This document shows, piece after piece, positions 10,213-20,605 of a DNA stretch of 64,000 nt. Origin of the DNA: Agapanthus africanus (lineage: Eukaryota; Streptophyta; Magnoliopsida; Asparagales; Amaryllidaceae). Each line of letters starts with the position of its first letter. The stretch's first letter is position 1. Position numbers and translations under genes: made by a program. Location: NCBI GenBank assembly GCA_030015575.1, contig CM057347.1:404272248-404336247 (forward strand), written 5' to 3'. The notes below the pieces were generated by a model. It was not told the origin of the DNA, made no database searches, and was given only the letters and a program-made list of their open reading frames with translations.

Positions 10213-11039
10213 TGATGATACTCACAGTTGGGGATTACCCAGATCTTGACACGTAGCAGATGACGTGTCCTTCGTGCACGCCACATAAATTCTTGGGAGC
10301 TGCCGAACACGAATAAGGATGATGCGAAAGGAACACTCCTCGGTGCCTCGTCTCCATGGTTCAATCCGAGGAATATACCCCGACCTCTATGTGGCTTCCC
10401 CTAAGTACGTTTCCTCTTCACCTAACCATAAGCCAATAGCTTGTCTCCGAGCAACCATAGACCTGAGTTTCCTCTGCTTCCTTACTCGGCTTCGAGCTAT
10501 CTTATAGTTGAGATTCCTCAGCGTCTCTGTTTGGCCGAGAGCAAGAAATACGGGCATCCTCATAACGGCTAACCCAAGAAATGCCTACTGTTTCTGATTC
10601 AAGTATGAATGTTCTCGCCACGACGAGATCTCCGTCGCTCCATGTCCCGCATCTCATGCCAGCGTTTCTTGCCATTAATGAGCGTATCTCGCCATCAATA
10701 CGAACGTTACGCATAGGCGAAATAGGCGGTGAGAATCTCGCATCGGCTCGCCCTCATGTGACTCCTATATAGACCCCTCCTCCAGACGATTCAGGTTACT
10801 CGAACTCGAATCCAATACACCCCTACTCTGCCCAATTATTCCACGGTACTTACTTGAACGTCAGAGGGTCCTACGGTGGTTTTCCATACCGGGACTTCCT
10901 TTGTTAGTAGCTCGGCGTCAACAACAATCAACCTATTGAAATACACACCCAACCTCCCACTACAAATCTTAACTGTTCAGTCTCGCTGGCCACAAGACTG
11001 ACGGAGGACAACATCTGAGGAAGATTTTGACCTCCATCA
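10213..11039 (+). mobile_element. Solitary, diverged Tat-type LTR
   Basis: It begins TGATGATACTC and ends CCTCCATCA, the same termini as the E1 LTRs (TGATGATGCTC...CTCCATCA). It shares internal blocks such as GCAGATGACGTGTCC, a CTATATAGACCCC promoter segment, and GGAGGACAACATCTGA near the end. No primer site follows, and the flanks (GCAAA and ATTCC) do not form a target duplication. It is probably a solo LTR or a recombination remnant abutting the fold-back complex. Confidence 0.75.
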
Positions 11040-11278
11040 ATTCCCATCGTGTCTTGATTCTCCTTTAGGGTTTTTCTCTGGTTTGAAGGATTTTTTAGCT
11101 TTTCAATTTGTTGTAGTAGTAGTAGTATTGGTATGCAAGTGTGAGATAAGTGTTTTGGGCCTAGCAGCTTTATAAAAATGTTATCTTGACCAAGCTTAAT
11201 TACTTAGCTAATAAGAAGTTAAAGAAACAACAAGTCAAAAGAGTAATATAATGAAGAAATAGAGTGGAAGCCTGGTCC
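11040..11278. other. No recognised feature
   Basis: AT-rich spacer with a short TAG trinucleotide run near 11113-11126. No coding or TE signature seen. Confidence 0.5.
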
Positions 11279-12051
11279 GGGCTGTTTGGTTGATGGATTT
11301 AACGTGATTTGGAGTTTTGGAGTACAAAATCCGCTTGGATTTGTTGGTTTTGTATTTGGTTCTCAAACTTTAAACTAGGATAGTTCAGTGCAAGGTCAGA
11401 TTTTTAGATTCCCTTCGAGTCCAAACAAAGCTCTAATTCTTCAAGAGTCTGTGTCCATGTGGGGATAGTATATTAATAAAAAAACATGGAAGACTATAGT
11501 TACCTTCCTCATACTACCTTTGCTCTCTTCTCTCTTAATCATTGCACATCTCCCTCTCTCCCTCTCTCTTCTTGGTGGCACACCCACACCACACCCCTCT
11601 CTCTGTCCTCCGATCTCTCTCGCCGGCGATCTCAAATTCATAGAAGAAGATCTCATAGTTTCTCTCACCGTTGATCTCCTCTCACCAGCGATATCGTCAA
11701 CGTCTCACCATTGATCTCCTCTCATTGATATCGATCTCTTACAGTTGATCTCCTCTAATATATATTTCATATGTTTGTAAGGGTTTATGTTCAGTACAAT
11801 ATATTTATCCAATTTTGTGGGTATTTTAGATGACCCAAATGATACCTACCTTCTTAAAGTCACGTTCAATTCCTTGTTTTGGACTCCATCACTAAATTTG
11901 CATAATTGGTAGGAAACAAACAAGAGAATGGAAATTTGAGGAGTTCTTGCTTTTGATTTGGTACGAAACAAACAAGAGAATGAAGAACCCATGGATTGCA
12001 ATGTCAAGGATTTATGAATCCATTTTGTTGAGTCCAACAACCAAACAGCCC
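11279..12051. mobile_element. Tourist/PIF-Harbinger-like non-autonomous DNA element (candidate)
   Basis: The termini are inverted: GGGCTGTTTGGTTG at 11279 and its complement CAACCAAACAGCCC ending at 12051, a 14-bp match that decays further in. GGGCTGTTTGGTT is a common plant Tourist terminus. The expected 3-bp target duplication is not seen (flanks TCC and CTT). A short internal duplication (ACAAACAAGAGAATG, near 11917 and 11968) and CT-rich DNA (11500-11760) lie inside. No transposase is present. Confidence 0.6.
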
Positions 12052-12670
12052 CTTGAGATACAGCCGCGGAGGATTCTTTCAAGCTACAAAGCCTATATGC
12101 AATTGTCTTGTTTGGTTTAAGTCCAAGGTCAATGATAAGAGACAAAACGGTGTGTGGTTGGTCGAAGATAAATCATAAAGAAAAATCGGATGCTTCATGG
12201 GGATCATCTAAGATTATGAAGCATGCCAAGAATCATTGAAGAAAGATAACCGATCGATGTAAGCATGTTTTGTATTAGGCCTTATAGCGGTTTTTGATGT
12301 TTTCATGTTTTTCCCTTTTTCCATTTCATTTTTAAATTGTACTAGTTTCGTTAAACATTTCATTTAATGGAACGCTGTGAATCTTTCAGACGAGAGAACT
12401 CGTCAGGAGAAAAGTCTGATTTTCTTAAAATCTGGAAGTTTCACTAGTCAAAAAAGCAAAAAATAATAGAGACAAATTAAACCGAGTTCTTTGTACTAGG
12501 AGCCTGGTTTAAGCAAAAGGATTTTTTTATTAAGAAAATAAAAGCCAAGCAATACATTGAAAGTAGCCGATCCTAATCCGGTATGTTACTAGACTTTCCA
12601 ATTATTATGTAGGTTTCCACCCTCTTTCTCTAATGACAAAATTTTTGACTTGATCGATTAACCATTTCGA
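12052..12670. other. No recognised feature
   Basis: AT-rich spacer between the Tourist-like element and the copia LTR. No ORF, terminal repeat or tandem array was recognised. Confidence 0.5.
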
Positions 12671-13300
12671 TGGGGAAAAACAGCCCAACACCCAGATCAA
12701 TATAAGAATACGACGAATAATAATGCAGAACAATAATAAGCACAAAAGCTACAAAAAAGGCACCAAGATGTAACGTGGTTCGGCTCCAATTGGACCAAAT
12801 AAATAATGATGCAAAAGAGAGAATCCACTATCAAACAACGAAGAAGAAGAAGAAGAAGAAGAAGAAGGATACAACACTCAACGAAAGCACAAAAACTTTT
12901 GGGTCACTTATATAATGAAAAAATACAATGTTACCCCATTAGCTCCAAACCCATTAGCCCACATTAAGAGAACCCCCCCCTCAAACAAATAGAAGGCAAC
13001 AATCTTTTTCAAAATGACATGGAATATTGAATCTTCAACGCAAACGAGCTCTTATAAGAAAACCCCTTTGCTTGCACCCTTTCTCTTCTCTTTTTCTCCC
13101 AAAACATAAACCCTTAGAATGGATGATAGAACGATTGGAATTAGGACGAGAAAGATAAACACTCTTGCCATATTAACTTGAGTCTTAACCCATATCAAAT
13201 GGGTCCAATCCAAATGACTCAACTTTAGTCTCTTACACCAAATTAACAAAGACACCCAAATTGGTTGAGTCCACAAATGGTTATGGACTCAAACCCAACA
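12671..13300 (-). mobile_element. 3' LTR of copia element P (left edge approximate)
   Basis: On the minus strand the LTR starts TGTTGGGTTTGAGTCC, directly after the polypurine tract at 13301-13312 (AGGGGGAGATTG). It contains the ACGTGGTTCGGC block (near 12774) common in Tork/TAR-type copia LTRs. A probable end is TTTTTCCCCA near 12671. The partner LTR is not in the window. Confidence 0.7.
12841..12867. repeat. GAA microsatellite
   Basis: Nine perfect AAG/GAA trinucleotides inside the P LTR. Confidence 0.95.
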
Positions 13301-14305
13301 ATCTCCCCCTCCAAACCTATGAGGGGAGACCACCATAGCTATTCAAGTGGAATCCATATCGGACACTTTCCGGAAAAACACTTGCTTCTCCTTCGACAAG
13401 CCTTTTGTTAACAAATCGGCTCCATTCTTATAGGTGTGGATTTTGACAAGTTTCAACAACTTGTTCTCAAGCACATCTCGTATCCAATGATACCTTACAT
13501 CAATATGCTTGAACTTCTAGTGGAAACTCGGATTTTTGCTTAACTGGATTACACTTTGACTATCGCAATAAACAACATAATGTATTTGCGACAAACCCAG
13601 TTCTTTAAAGAATCGCTTCATCCACAACATCTTCTTGCAAGTTTCGGTAACAACTATGTACTCGGCCTCGGTAGTAGACAATGCACCACACTTTTGCAAC
13701 TTCTATTGCCACGATACGGCTCCCCCGGCAAAAGTGACCAAATATCCCGATGTTGATTTTCTAGGATCAATATCACCGGCCATATCGACGTCGAAGTAAG
13801 AATCCAACTCCGGATTATCACCTTCGAAATGTAAACACTCCTTCGAGACGCCTCGAAAATATCAGAAAATCCACTTTACTACGGCTTAATGTTCTCTACT
13901 CGGATTAGAAATAAATTGGCTAACAACACCAATGGCATGCGCAATATCGGAATATGTACACACCATTTCTTACATCAAGCTACCAATACCCGATGCATAA
14001 GGAACATTCTTCATGTCTTCTTTCTCTTTCAAACTTGAAGGACGTTACTTTGAGCTCAATTTAAAATGACCCGCAAGTGGAGAACCAACTGGTTTTGCTC
14101 TTCCCATATCAATCTTTGGAGCACCCTCTCAATATATCTCTCTTGCGACAACCATAACTTCTTTAATTTTCTATCACGAGAGATACCCATGTCCAAAATT
14201 TGCTTTGTCGGTCCCAAGTCTTTCATAGTAAAAGACTTGTTTAACGCATCCTTCAACTTGTTAATTTTGGATTTATTATGACCAACAATTAATATGTTTT
14301 CATGT
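13301..14305 (-). pseudogene. pol: Copia pol C-terminal part (end of RT plus RNase H) of element P
   Basis: Reading down from 14305, the frame starts just after the catalytic YVDD (IVGHNKSKINKLK, then MKDLGPTKQILDM) and continues through LWLSQERYIERVLQR. It then gives the RNase H region with ALSTTEAEYI, LWMKRFFKELGLS and VYCDSQSVIQLSKNPSFH, ending shortly before the polypurine tract. Several in-frame stops and indels (for example around 13517, 13700 and 13860-13960) make it non-functional. The RT half that should precede it lies at 53626-54056, on the far side of about 39.3 kb of nested insertions. Confidence 0.88.
14301..14305. other. Left copy of probable target duplication for solo LTR G1 (CATGT)
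   Basis: CATGT here and CGTGT at 53626-53630 flank the insertion. Removing the insertion together with one copy restores the copia RT frame through YVDD. The LTR seems to lack its first TGT here, which could have been lost by slippage against the duplication. Confidence 0.55.
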
Positions 14306-16083
14306 CCCACTTCCTAAAAGAACAGTAACGGCACGTGACGAGACCCGCGACATATTTATTTCGAGAAGGACTTTTCTCGAAACAAATACGCTAAGCATTT
14401 ATAAGAAATATAAAATGTAACAAAAATAAGCAAGAGAATGAAAATCCAACATACAATTTATTACATTCCAAATTTCACAGAGTTTCAAACTAATACATGA
14501 TGTCTAAACAAGAAACATAAACATAAAGAGTCTAAACAGATGGCATAAAGAAATGATAAGCTGATATAAAATATGAAGATGCATATAACTAGTCGTCCAA
14601 TTGAATGCCAGTTGAGATGCCGGTTGAGAGTACTACTCTTTGACCGCTTCTAACTCTTCTGTTTAAAAGTCACCTGCCAAACATTCCAAAGAAAGAAAAA
14701 ACAGGATGGAATGCCTGTCAGTGAACTTGCGCTCGGTAAGTCCCCATAAGAAGAATGATGAATATAAAAGATGCAAAACGAGATGTAATATAGCATGTGT
14801 TGATCAACATAAGTATGTGCTGGTGAACATGAGGTAAGTAGTAATGTGTCTTAAAAGGTCTCTACAAGGGTAGGCTAAGTAAAGTAAGTTCAAAGATAAA
14901 TATCAACCAATATCAAGAGTGTTCTCGAATCCAACAGGCTCTAATTCAGGGGCAAGGAACCACGGGACCGAATCAAATGTTAGTAATAAAATTTTAACCG
15001 TCGTTTAAGTATTCCAAACCGAACATGCTATAAGTCAGGAGTAAGAAAACATGGGCTCTCATAATATAATGCATGTGTTAGTATTCATGGATTCATATAT
15101 TAGGGGACTCCTGAGATTGTATTGGATTCATACTCAAACTACCCCCAACACCCCATGTATATTAGTTTATAATTACTATCACAAGCCATGATCGAACATG
15201 AATACAAGAGAGAGTACAAGTTCCATATCCAGTTGAATTCATATCAAGTTCGAGTATTCATGTCAAGTTCGAGTATTCATGCCAAGTTATATTCATGGTT
15301 CGAGTCAAGTCATGTCTAACATGTAATAAGTTTTGAGCACAAGCCATGTAGAATATCATGTGTTAGTTTGTATATTATTCAATATTCATGTAATTTGATT
15401 TCCGTGAATATATGAATTATATATAGTGAGAGAGGAAAGTGGTAACACTCATTGTCTCCGGCTCTCTGAGACTCAAGAGAGAATATACCATTTAAACCCA
15501 TCTGCTATTTAAATACTTTAAAGATTAATCGTGTTATAGTTCCAAGGTATTTATGAGAAAATAGGCTATTTCGAGGGGGTTTTATGTGAGATACTCTATT
15601 TTAAAATCTCAAGAGGGTGTTTTGCTAAAAATATACTTTTAAAAAGTTAGGGTATTTTAGTGAAAATCCTAACTTGATCGTATTTTAGTAAACCTAAATT
15701 TTTAAAAGTTAAGGGTATTTTCTTAAAAATCTAATTCGAAATATTGTTTTCTTTTAACTAAATATAAATGCTAAATAATTGGTATGAACAATTAATTTAA
15801 TTCAACTTTTATCACGTTTATTTTGTTTTGTTTTCCGCTTTTCCCTTTCAAGACCGCACACCGTGAAGAGCTCTGCATCTTACTCTATTAGACCTCAAGA
15901 TATATTTTAACCAGCACCATTCACATCAGGGTTTCCCTAATGAGGGTTGTAGAGGCAATTTACACAAAGAAAAAAGATATTAGATAATTCTATTTTCAAA
16001 CAACTTCTATGCGGAGGGTAAACAAATAGAAGAAGCATTATCCTCAAATATCCATTCACAGCTCTTTAAATTGTAATACTTAT
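14306..16083 (-). mobile_element. Tekay/Del-like solo LTR G1, 3' portion
   Basis: On the minus strand this is the R-U5 side of a gypsy LTR ending ...TTTAGGAAGTGGG. It includes a GTCGCGGGTCTCGTCACGTG segment near 14330-14350 and an AT-rich tract typical of Tekay/Del LTRs. No protein-coding signal. E1 interrupts it at 16083/16084. The remainder continues at 32915-33899 and 53262-53625. Flanks CTTAT (16079-16083) and CTTCT (32915-32919) look like the E1 target duplication with one mutation. Confidence 0.65.
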
Positions 16084-16813
16084 TGATGATGCTCAATATT
16101 GGCGATCTCCAAGATCAGGACACATGGAAGATGACGTGTCCCAGGACTCAAAAGAAAGGGCCCACAGGGGCCGACCAGGCCACCCTGTACCCGACCTGCA
16201 AGCACAAGCTGGCCCTCCTCGGGGGCCCCTGCAAATTGGCCTCCTCGGCCCCTCAGCTCGCTCCGAGCTGTCACAAGACCAAGACTCCTCGGCCTTCTCG
16301 CTCATCCCCGAGCTCCCCGGCTGAGGCCGTCTTCCTTGGTCCTCCGACCAACTCCACCGCTCACGGGCGTAACCGCCGCTCCGCAAATCTCGCCGTGCGC
16401 GGATTCTCCGCCAGCAACATCCCACGACGCCTCCACGATCTCCATTATAGGGCGATCCGCTTTCTACGCAGGCGTGACGTCGGGAACGTAACTGCCGGCG
16501 AGATTCTCACGCCTGCTACTGCGTGCCATCACCGCTATATAAACCCCCATCACAAAGGGGTCAAGTAAGCCATTCTTTACTCTACTAAGCCGTTACTCTG
16601 CTCGGATCTCATTACTAACTTGATCGTCGGAGGGTTCTCGGTGGTACCAAACCACCCCGGGACTTCTTTGCAGGTACTCGGCGCCAAATTCCTCATATCA
16701 CCTTTCTCACCAAAACCCATTGAGATCCACACGCAACAGAAGATCACCACCAAAATCCACCGAGAGATCGGCCGAAGACAACATCTGACGGAGGCCTGAA
16801 AGGACCTCCATCA
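16084..16813 (+). mobile_element. E1 5' LTR
   Basis: TGATGATGCTC...CCTCCATCA, 730 bp, with a close copy at 32181-32914. A TATA-like CTATATAAAC lies near 16532-16541. A 160-residue ORF runs across much of it in both copies but has no family resemblance. Confidence 0.92.
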
Positions 16814-16815
16814 GT

Positions 16816-16833
16816 TGGCGCCGTCTGCGGGAA
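16816..16833 (+). other. E1 primer-binding site
   Basis: TGGCGCCGTCTGCGGGAA, 2 nt after the LTR. This primer site type is typical of Tat/Ogre/Retand gypsy elements. E2 carries the equivalent at 52481-52498. Confidence 0.88.
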
Positions 16834-16878
16834 AATAACTCCACAAAACAAAAAGTTGGCCTTCCGATCTCCGCCCAC

Positions 16879-18499
16879 ATGGCAAGCAACCATCCTGAAG
16901 ATCCCGGTACCAGCCGCCGCCTTCCACTCACCGAAGACGGGGATGGGCCTTCTCCAGCGACCATTATCAATGCCCTCGCAGGACGGATAGATCGTCTACA
17001 ATCCCTCATGGAGGTGCTCGTCCGCGTCCAAACGGCCAGGCCTGGGCCCCAGATCGCCGCTCCACCGCCTCCAGAAGGCTCTGCCCCTGTCTGGACGGCC
17101 GACCACCAGCAGGCTACGACTCCTGGCCACCGATCTCTCGAGCCGGTACTCCCTGAAGCCCGCTGGGCACTCCACGGCTCCACACCAAGGTCCGCCGCTA
17201 GAACGCCTCGCCTCGAGCCTCCTCACGACCCTTATCCTCCTGAGGAGATGTCAGTTACCTTGCCTATCCACAGACATGGTTGACACCACCACCCTCGGCG
17301 GGGCTATACAGAAGGGGTTCACCTCGGTGGCTCGAGAGCCACCTCGGTGGCTCGAGAGCCACCTCGCCCAGGGATCTGAGGTACCTCATCGAGAGGAACC
17401 GGGGCCGCTCCCAGACGCAGGTCACCCGCAGCGGAGGCCAGGGATCCTAAGGCGCCGATTCCTCGGGATACTACGGTCGGCTCGACGCCCTCGAGAAGAA
17501 AATCGAGGGCATGTGCCAGGAGGCTCACCTCTCGAGCGATGGGGCTAAGTACGCCTCCGATTCGCTCACAAATCCGTTCACCGAGGAATTGCTCGCCCTC
17601 CACGTCTCCTCACGCAACAAGCCTCCAAAGGTCTCTCTGTTCGACGGGAAAACCGACCCGAAGGACCATTTGGACGCTTTCACCGCGGGGATGAGCTTCC
17701 AGGACCACTCCGACGTTGTCCAGTGCAGGGCCTTCCCGGCCACCCTTATTCGCACGGGTCGGGACTAGTTCCGGGGGCTCGAGCCCCGCTCGATCTCGAC
17801 CTTCGATGAGCTGGCTACTCAGTTCCTCGGCCATTTCGTTGGGAACCGACGACAGAAGCGCACGGTCGACTACCTCTTCACGGTTAAGAGTGGGGACGAG
17901 GAAACGTTCAAGGACTACATTACCCGTTTCTACAACACCCTTCTCGAGGTGCCCGAGCACCGGGACGAGACCGTCATCACGGCGCTTAGATCTGGTCTGG
18001 GGCATAAGGAGTGGTTACGCTCCTTCGTGTTGGCGCAACCTAAGACCATGGCCGCGGTCAAGGTGTGGACCGAGCGCGAGGTTCAGCTGGAATCCGAGGT
18101 AAACGCGAACCTCCCCCGAGCAGAACGATCCGATCAGAAGAAAAGGGCTCGGGAGGAGAGGACGGAGTGTCAGCAGCCCTATCACCTAAAGTTCCAGGAG
18201 TATACCCCCCTCAACGTCTCCCTCGCAGTGTTGCCAGAGGAGTCCCAGAACGAGGGGTTCTTCAAGTTCCCTCCGATCCCGCATCAGGCTGCGAAGCGAA
18301 CCCGGGGCCCTTACTGCGCTTTCCACCGGACACTGGGCCATGCCATGGAGGATTGCAAGCAACTCAGGGACTGCATGAAAGAACTCATCCGATCTGGACA
18401 CCTCGCCACATACTTGAGGGATAAACGGAAGGCCGACCGCGAGCAAGAGCAGCATCGTCCTCCCGCCGACCTGACCATCGGTCAGATCATGCTCGTTTC
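16879..18499 (+). pseudogene. gag: E1 gag, first part, interrupted by C1
   Basis: Tat-type capsid protein. It starts MASNHPEDPGTSRRLPL, as in E2. The N-terminal part is proline-rich and low complexity. A 20-bp tandem duplication (17321-17360) then breaks the frame. The Retrotrans_gag core follows (KVSLFDGKTDPKDHLDAF, FRGLEPRSISTFDELATQF, HEWL-like GHKEWLRSF). A cysteine/histidine segment (YCAFHRTLGHAMEDC) and QLRDCMKELIRSGHL come next. In-frame stops are TAA at 17448-17450 and TAG at 17766-17768; E2 keeps a tryptophan-like codon at the second site. The frame is cut at 18499 by C1 and resumes at 28087 in the same phase to a stop at 28174-28176. Confidence 0.88.
17321..17360. repeat. 20-bp tandem duplication in E1 gag
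   Basis: ACCTCGGTGGCTCGAGAGCC occurs twice head to tail. Its length is not a multiple of three, so it shifts the gag frame. Confidence 0.95.
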
Positions 18500-20584
18500 T
18501 GTAAGTCCGTGGTAGCGCCCCGGCAGTCTAACAGACGCCAATATGCGGAACAAAAACTTTTATAAACTGGCGCTATCGCGTACTATAACCCGGATCTGTC
18601 ATTAAAGCTAAACTAACAAATTGTAAAGAGGGTAGAATTGTTATACCGAACGATCCGAGTCCTTCGATCTTTAATCATCATCCCACGCTTTGTTGCGGCG
18701 GCTTCGATCTTCTGAAACTCCAGTCTCATCGTCCAGGTGGCACCATGTCGACGGATCTTTAAACGGGCTCTCGCCTCTGAACCAAGGCAACTCGGTCGTC
18801 AAGTTTGCTAAAAGAGACGACCAAGATGTTGTAGAGAATGAGTAGAACACTTTGTCTCGGTACGTCCAAAGCTGTGGACGAACGGTTAATGAAGTTGCCA
18901 ATTGAAGTTGTGATGGAATAAACTAAGAAATTTCCATACACCAAACTATCATAATCTTTTCAAGCAAATCAAATGAACAACCATCTTTCCTCACAATGAA
19001 GGGGCCGGCCATATATAGAGAGGAAGGGGGTGAGTGTAGGAATAAGGGAGGGTGACCATAAGCTATCATACTTATCACTTCTTTGAAGAAAGAATGAGTC
19101 ACAAATGACACCAAATATGAACACAATAAATGCTTAATGAGTCATGAAAACCTAGTCACCAAATAATCAATGCAAAAGAATGAGTCACTAATCTTGAAGC
19201 TTCCACACACAATGACTCACCCTCAAGACGAAAAGATAAATCCGTATTTAACCGAATGTTAAATACGGGAGATAGAAAACTGGAAACTGGAAACTGGAAA
19301 CTTCCAAAAGTGATCCTGAAACGAATTTCAGGATAACCCCATTACAGTATAAACATACCCGCATTTTTATTACGACCGAATACAAATGCAACTGAGATAA
19401 AGATATTATATCTACACAGTATAATAATGGGATCCGGCTTAAACCAAAGCCTACCAGTATTATCTGCCCGAAAAATGACACGTGCGAAAACGCACGTGCA
19501 TTTTTCCGAACCTTGCCATAAATCCATACGGCATCTACAACGTTTCGCCGGAACTTGGAAAAGTGTCTGTGGGGGACTCTAATGACTCATCAATACACTG
19601 GCACTGGATATTACCACTAGCACGTCAGAGGTACAAGTTGTACGTAACGGTTTGCCTATGTATTGATTGGAAGGGAAGCTGACGAGCGAACTCATCTATA
19701 AACCCTACTGAGCCTGACAGTGATAATATCCGTACAGTCCGGAACATTCGTCTATGAGTATCGCATATAGGGCCTAGGGGGCCAGTAAACGTCAGACCCC
19801 TAATAGCAGTATAAGTCGTGTTAGAGAGCAGCCCAGAACACACTTAGATACTACTGGAATACCTTCCAGTAAATCTCGATTACTCTGGCCAGGGATTTTG
19901 TGTAATGGATCTCCTAATCATAGCGCGATCTCACCCCCAATACCGGGAGAGACGAATCCCCGATGATCTGCTCACTGCCTCCATGTGGCTCGGGACTGTA
20001 CCCAAAATATACCTGTTTGCACGACTCCTTTGACCCGTGGTAGGGTATAAATCAAAGCACAGTGGAAACTCACACGAGACAAATGACGACCTCAGGTTGA
20101 TGAACTAACCTGTACACATGTCACTTGGGAACTGCTATCTGACGCTAGGTATAATACCAACCAGCAAGTTCCCGGCGAGTCTTGTCCGGTGTGCTCATAA
20201 CCCAATGAGCATCTGTATACATCTTAGGTGATCCAACTAACACCAATGGCTTATGAGATCGGCCACCGCCCCTCGTCGAGGTCTTGAATATATACACTAT
20301 TCTACTCTGGAGTATCAATACCCTGTCTCGAAACTCCCACGACTAGGGACACTTTAATGATGTGCTTATAGACCTCAGCTCCCTCATATATGATCGCCAT
20401 CATACTGCTGGTAGTCAAGAAAGAATCCTATGGGCTTTATCAACATATATATGATGATAAAGACAACCTAGATAGCATACTATCATCTCGAGTAAGACCG
20501 TCTTATCGGTATAGGTCCTCCCTCAATCATTGCAATCACGTACCTGTGATCCAATAATTGACTTAGAGGGCACTATATCCAACA
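18500..20584 (-). mobile_element. C1 3' LTR
   Basis: TGTAAGTCCG...TATATCCAACA on the plus strand; the minus-strand start is TGTTGGATATAGTGCCC. A GGCCGGCCATATATAG segment near 19004-19018 gives a TATA-like box on the minus strand. Confidence 0.9.
19479..19498. repeat. Perfect hairpin CACGTGCG-AAAA-CGCACGTG in the C1 LTR
   Basis: An 8-bp perfect stem with an AAAA loop, also present in the other C1 LTR (about 26981-27000). C2 carries different sequence at the corresponding place. Confidence 0.85.
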
Positions 20585-20605
20585 ATCTCCCACTTGCACT
20601 TAAGT
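20585..20605 (-). other. C1 polypurine tract
   Basis: On the minus strand CTTAAGTGCAAGTGGGAGATT runs into the LTR start TGTTGG. This matches the copia pattern seen at 48261-48277 in C2 and 56564-56583 in C3. Confidence 0.85.

Noticed and set aside
11279..12051. hAT-type DNA transposon
   Set aside because: No 8-bp target duplication and the termini do not match hAT. The GGGCTGTTTGGTT terminus fits Tourist better, although no 3-bp duplication is seen either.
16083..16568. A 161-residue ORF across the E1 5' LTR, with a 162-residue counterpart at 32180-32668
   Set aside because: Both lie in the same LTR, so joint presence only reflects LTR duplication. GC-rich sequence lowers stop frequency, and no family resemblance or codon signature is seen.
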